NCBI GenBank assembly: GCA_947475205.1 | Contig: CANJNG010000034.1 | Coordinates: 1 to 33,070, forward strand | DNA from: Bacteroidota bacterium | Lineage (GTDB): Bacteria; Bacteroidota; Bacteroidia; JAIBAJ01 | Reading direction: 5' to 3' | Length of the DNA: 33,070 bases | In this document: positions 29,101-33,070 of the stretch, one piece after another | How the letters are laid out: each line of letters begins with the position of its first letter | Numbering within the stretch: the stretch's first letter is position 1 | Made by a program: the position numbers and the translations under genes | Notes under the pieces: generated by a model | What the model saw: only the letters and a program-made list of their open reading frames with translations | Databases searched by the model: none | Told to the model about the DNA's origin: nothing

Positions 29101-29505
29101 TTATTTGCCTTTTAATATTTTCTCCAATATATCTGTTATTGTTTCTATTAATCCTGTTTTGATTTTATATTTGAATGGACCTTTTCTTTCCCCACCTAAT
29201 AGTATTATGGCAATATTAATGATTGTTCCGCCATAAATGACAAACTCCAAAGGACTATTGTAAGAAATTGACTTTATTTCAGGTGATTGGAAGTTTCTAA
29301 TAGGAATTTGAACTTCAGATAGAAGGCTTCGAATTTCATTTATTTGGTTAATATCAAGACGACTACTTTCAATGTATTTTTCAAGTTTGTTCGGCTCTAT
29401 TTTGTTTAATCTTCCAATTAAGGAATTAAATCTAATTAGGAAATTTCCAGAATTCTCTAATGTAATTGAATTTTCAGAATCAATAATGAGGGTTATTTCT
29501 TTCAT
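29101..29505 (-). CDS. Hypothetical protein with one hydrophobic segment
   Basis: 134-aa ORF, 17 nt downstream of the 618-aa ORF; no family recognised. Confidence 0.6.
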   Translation of the reverse strand: MKEITLIIDSENSITLENSGNFLIRFNSLIGRLNKIEPNKLEKYIESSRLDINQINEIRSLLSEVQIPIRNFQSPEIKSISYNSPLEFVIYGGTIINIAIILLGGERKGPFKYKIKTGLIETITDILEKILKGK

Positions 29506-29522
29506 TTTTTATTTCTCTTAAT

Positions 29523-31379
29523 TTATTGTGCTAAGATTAAAGTTTTAATTTGCTCACCTGTTTCAGCACTTTTAAGCTGTTTTTCAATGTCTTTAGTTTC
29601 TTGAGAATACAATGCAATTACTTTGTCGGAAAATAACTTCAGTTTGTTTAAATTGTCAGTAAGTGAAAGAAGCACTGTATTGCTTTGCAATAAAGTATTG
29701 AAGTCCTGATAAACCAGTTGATATTTGGAAAATAGGATTTTCTTTTTGTTTTGCTTGTTTAGATTTTCTATTTGGACTTTCTGTGAATGCAAGCCAATTA
29801 GGGATTTAGCAAGATTGTATTCCTTTTTCCCTGTGACAAGATAGTTTAGGAAAGTGTTCTTGTCATAAGTATAAAAGGAGTTGTTGGTATTTTCGAAACG
29901 GAAGCTATAGCTCGAATTTTTGACACTTCTTTCTACGTTCTTTAAACGCTCATTGTATTTAAAAAACTCTTCTGTGAGTATCATTTGTATGGGACTATAT
30001 ACCCCTTTGTTATTTTCAAAGCAAGCTTTCGTCATTTCCCAGTTTTGATTTTCCCAAGGCTTTTCGAAATTATATTTCGCCCATCCAGTATTGTCATTTA
30101 ATCTACGAGGCACTCCGCTCTCATCAGTATATAATGTCCAATCATTGCCATCTTTAGTTGTTTTTAATTCAATTTTATTTGCAAAATTGGATTTATCCTG
30201 TTCTAAGCTGTCATACTGAGATTTAGTGTATTCATAAAAAAAATCACCATTTGAATGGTACAACTCTAATATGTCGCCAATCATCGGTTCAAGTAAAGAA
30301 ATTTTATCGGTAACCATTTTTCTTTCAGATGGCTTTACTTGCTTCAAATTAATTGTACTGTAATGCTCGTATGCTTTCAATAAATCATTTGTTTTGTAAA
30401 AATCCGTTGCTTTTCCAAAGTCATAATTACTTGATAAAGCAGAATAATTTGTTGAACTTACCTGTAAGTTACAGCCTCCTTTGAACCCTTCATCAAACGA
30501 TAAATCTCCACCAATAAATTTATAAAGGAAGTATTCAATACTAAAAAGTCTTGGAAAGTATTCTTTGATGTTATTAGTCGCTGCACATAAATTATTGCCA
30601 CAAACTGTGTCAAGAGCCATTCCAGCCTCTTCCCTCTCTTTAGGACTCATTGCTTTAACTTTTGCAAGATTATCATAATCATATTGGTATTTTGTTGTCC
30701 CATTCAATACTTCGCCATTATTACCCCTTGCGATAAATTCATATAGAGTATTGTCTTTGTATATCAGTTCACTATTCTTGCCCCATGCCATATTGTTTAT
30801 TACCCAAGTTCCAATACATAAACTATTTTGGTCATAGCTTCCTGTTGCTTTAAATTTATCAATCTCATCATTGATGCTAACTGCACCAGCTAGATACCCG
30901 TTTTTAAAATTCATACTTATTATCATTGTTTTTAATGCTTCAAAGGGCTCCCATTTGTACTGGCCATAAACTAAGTATCTTTTTCTGTTCTTATACGCCC
31001 TTACTTCTTTCCAATTTCCATCTGCATATCCGTTCTTATAATTGGAAGTTAAAGTAATTGTTCCTGTTGCATAGGGATTTCCATTGCCAAAATCGGTCAT
31101 TATAATACTATAATTCCATGTTCCAGTTTTCAGCCCTTTATCAAAACTGCCAGTGATTTTTTGATTAAACCCCGCGTAATCTCCCTGGCCAATAAAAGTA
31201 TAACTGAAGGCACCTTGCTTTACATACTTGTGAGTATTTGGGTCTTCATAATAAGTGTAAGTAGCGTTTCCACTTTGCAAACGGCCATCATCAAATTGCC
31301 CATTAAAGGTTTTGAGGGATTGTCCAAATGTAAAATTAATTGTCAGTGAGAAAGCTAAAATTGTCAATATCTGTTTCAT
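29523..31379 (-). CDS. Secreted hypothetical protein with N-terminal MORN/YwqK-like repeats
   Basis: Signal peptide MKQILTILAFSLTINFTFGQ; G..DGRLQSGNATYTYY, GSFDKGLKTGTWNYSI, NYKNGYADGNWKEV patterns. Confidence 0.7.
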   Translation of the reverse strand: MKQILTILAFSLTINFTFGQSLKTFNGQFDDGRLQSGNATYTYYEDPNTHKYVKQGAFSYTFIGQGDYAGFNQKITGSFDKGLKTGTWNYSIIMTDFGNGNPYATGTITLTSNYKNGYADGNWKEVRAYKNRKRYLVYGQYKWEPFEALKTMIISMNFKNGYLAGAVSINDEIDKFKATGSYDQNSLCIGTWVINNMAWGKNSELIYKDNTLYEFIARGNNGEVLNGTTKYQYDYDNLAKVKAMSPKEREEAGMALDTVCGNNLCAATNNIKEYFPRLFSIEYFLYKFIGGDLSFDEGFKGGCNLQVSSTNYSALSSNYDFGKATDFYKTNDLLKAYEHYSTINLKQVKPSERKMVTDKISLLEPMIGDILELYHSNGDFFYEYTKSQYDSLEQDKSNFANKIELKTTKDGNDWTLYTDESGVPRRLNDNTGWAKYNFEKPWENQNWEMTKACFENNKGVYSPIQMILTEEFFKYNERLKNVERSVKNSSYSFRFENTNNSFYTYDKNTFLNYLVTGKKEYNLAKSLIGLHSQKVQIENLNKQNKKKILFSKYQLVYQDFNTLLQSNTVLLSLTDNLNKLKLFSDKVIALYSQETKDIEKQLKSAETGEQIKTLILAQ

Positions 31380-31426
31380 GTAAAAGTTTTTTTTTGTTTC
31401 CGTTTGTAGGGTTTTTCTCTTTCTTT

Positions 31427-31461
31427 CAAAAAAAAGGGCGTAGCTAATTCCGCCACGCCCT
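31427..31461 (-). terminator. Rho-independent terminator of the 347-aa gene
   Basis: Minus strand AGGGCGT-ggcggaattagct-ACGCCCT followed by TTTTTTTT. Confidence 0.8.
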
Positions 31462-31487
31462 AATTATTAATTATTAATTTTTAATTG
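31460..31487. repeat. Heptamer tract CTAATTA TTAATTA TTAATTT TTAATTG
   Basis: Same heptamer family as the tract at 5054-5096. Confidence 0.6.
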
Positions 31488-31489
31488 AA

Positions 31490-32533
31490 TTACTCCACCA
31501 CCACCGTGATGCTGTATGACCCGGCATTTGCAGTGAGGTTTTGCACTAATAGTGTTGTTACACCATTATCCTCATCGAAACCGATGTCGTGCAATTTAAT
31601 TTTCAAAGTTCCGCCGGGGATTAGCGTGCGGGTTTTGGAAGGGTCGGTGGGTGGAAGGCCCGGACCGGTAGAGAAATAATAGATAAGGGCGGGGCCTGTG
31701 ATTTCGGGAGTGCTGTTTTTGAGGGTTATTTCCAAGTCGGATGTTGGCGTAATGTCGGGAGTTTCGCCCACTTCGCCTATCGAGTTTGAGTTCACAATCC
31801 CTTCTAATATAATCACTTCTCCGGGGGTAACATACTTCACACCCCAGGCTGCGGCTTTGGCCCGTCGGCTGCTTGCGTCGGGGTCCTGACTATTGAATGC
31901 TTCAATCTCATCCCACATCCGCTTGATAAATGAATTTAACTGAGGCCTCCATCCCGATATTACCTCTTGAGCGGCGTTAGCATTAAATTCGGTTTGATTC
32001 AGCAGGGTTTTGGCCGCAGACCAGGCATTGAAACGGGTGGTTACATCGGCCAAAGCGGGGAACAGCACGGGCGAGCCTCCGGCAGCCACCCTGTTAGCTT
32101 CGCCATTGAGGAATTTAGGTCCCCATTCCAGCAGTTCGTCGTCGGTGTTTAGCAGCGGAATTTGTTGATTGCTCACATCTAAACCATACGCAGAACGATT
32201 GGCCTGATTGAACCCGGCTTCGCCACGCTCGCAGGCCATATCGAAGGATTGCACCAAATGCCGGAGCCAAATTTGGGCATCTTTTCTTGGTATCAGCATT
32301 GCACTATGCTGTGCTATACGGGCATCAATGGCTATTTGGCGATCATTGTGCTGGATAGCAAGCAGGGCTTTGTAGCCCAAAACTGGGGGTGGTCCTACTG
32401 TGCCGTTTAGCAAGTTGGCACAGTAGTTACTGATTGCTATATCAATAGGATTAACAATCGAGGCATAATTTGCGAATGCTTTGTCGGTAGCAAGTTTGCG
32501 GGAAGCATCTGAATTTGGTAATCTGCGTGTCAT
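31490..32533 (-). CDS. Uncharacterised protein: helical N-terminal region plus C-terminal beta-rich (Ig-like) domain
   Basis: MTRRLPNSDASRKLATDKAF..NRSAYGLDVSN..WDEIEAFNSQDPDASSRRAKAAAWGVKYVTPGEVIILEG..; well-formed ORF with terminator. Confidence 0.75.
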   Translation of the reverse strand: MTRRLPNSDASRKLATDKAFANYASIVNPIDIAISNYCANLLNGTVGPPPVLGYKALLAIQHNDRQIAIDARIAQHSAMLIPRKDAQIWLRHLVQSFDMACERGEAGFNQANRSAYGLDVSNQQIPLLNTDDELLEWGPKFLNGEANRVAAGGSPVLFPALADVTTRFNAWSAAKTLLNQTEFNANAAQEVISGWRPQLNSFIKRMWDEIEAFNSQDPDASSRRAKAAAWGVKYVTPGEVIILEGIVNSNSIGEVGETPDITPTSDLEITLKNSTPEITGPALIYYFSTGPGLPPTDPSKTRTLIPGGTLKIKLHDIGFDEDNGVTTLLVQNLTANAGSYSITVVVE

Positions 32534-32582
32534 TGTTTTATGTTGTTAAATAGTAATAATGAAGTTTTGAAAATATATTTAT

Positions 32583-32970
32583 AGGCCTGTAAGCCTTGTT
32601 TTGAGTGCTGAGAATTGGCCTTACAGAACTGTAAGCCATGTTTTGAGTGCTGAGAATTGGCCTTACAGACCTGTAAGCCTTGTTTTGAGTACTGAGAATT
32701 GGCCTTACAGACCTGTAAGCCTTGTTTTGAGTGCTGAGAATTGGCCTTACAGACCTGTAAGCCTTGTTTCGAGTGCTGAGAATTGGCCTTACAGACCTGT
32801 AAGCCTTGTTTTGAGTACTGAGAATTGGCCTTACAGAACTGTAAGCCTTGTTTTGAGTACTGAGAATTGGCCTTACAGAACTGTAAGCCTTGTTTTGAGT
32901 GCTGAGAATTGGCCTTACAGAACTGTAAGCCTTGTTTTGAGTGCTGAGAATTGACCTTACCGGGCTGTAA
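32583..32970. repeat. 42-bp tandem repeat array: 8 full units plus degenerate partial units at both ends
   Basis: Units start at 32617, 32659, 32701, 32743, 32785, 32827, 32869, 32911; consensus GGCCTTACAGAMCTGTAAGCCTTGTTTTGAGTRCTGAGAATT. Confidence 0.97.
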
Positions 32971-33022
32971 CTATTAATATTAGCCCGTGAAAAGGAACCT
33001 CGGTAATTTTTTAGAAATTTAA

Positions 33023-33070
<48 letters not shown>

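Noticed and set aside
32583-32970. CRISPR array
   Set aside because: The whole 42-bp unit is conserved with no unique spacers, and no cas genes are in the window

Overview
The window is about 33 kb of a Bacteroidota chromosome, judged from TAnnTTTG-type -7 boxes, type IX secretion (T9SS) C-terminal domains, SprB repeats, a PorP/SprF-like protein and a GldJ-like lipoprotein. Most of it is ordinary: a partial alcohol dehydrogenase, a PadR plus HAAS-like membrane protein pair, a DnaQ-like exonuclease, ung, uvrA, a DinB-like protein, a tandem double-domain Ddl-type ATP-grasp protein, an EEP-family phosphodiesterase, a T9SS-sorted serine hydrolase, a 1430-aa SprB-repeat adhesin-like protein, plsC, porP/sprF-like, gldJ-like, recR, murF, tRNA-Arg, tRNA-Pro and a paaH/paaG-like pair. 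The right end (about 28.2-33.07 kb) is accessory. It holds a PemK/MazF-type toxin-antitoxin module whose toxin appears to be frameshifted by one base and which lies between two near-identical terminator-linked repeats. It also holds uncharacterised proteins, a 42-bp tandem array with an inverted repeat in every unit, and a heptamer tract running off the window edge. No CRISPR array, rRNA, prophage or intact IS was found. All calls come from reading the sequence; no searches were run.
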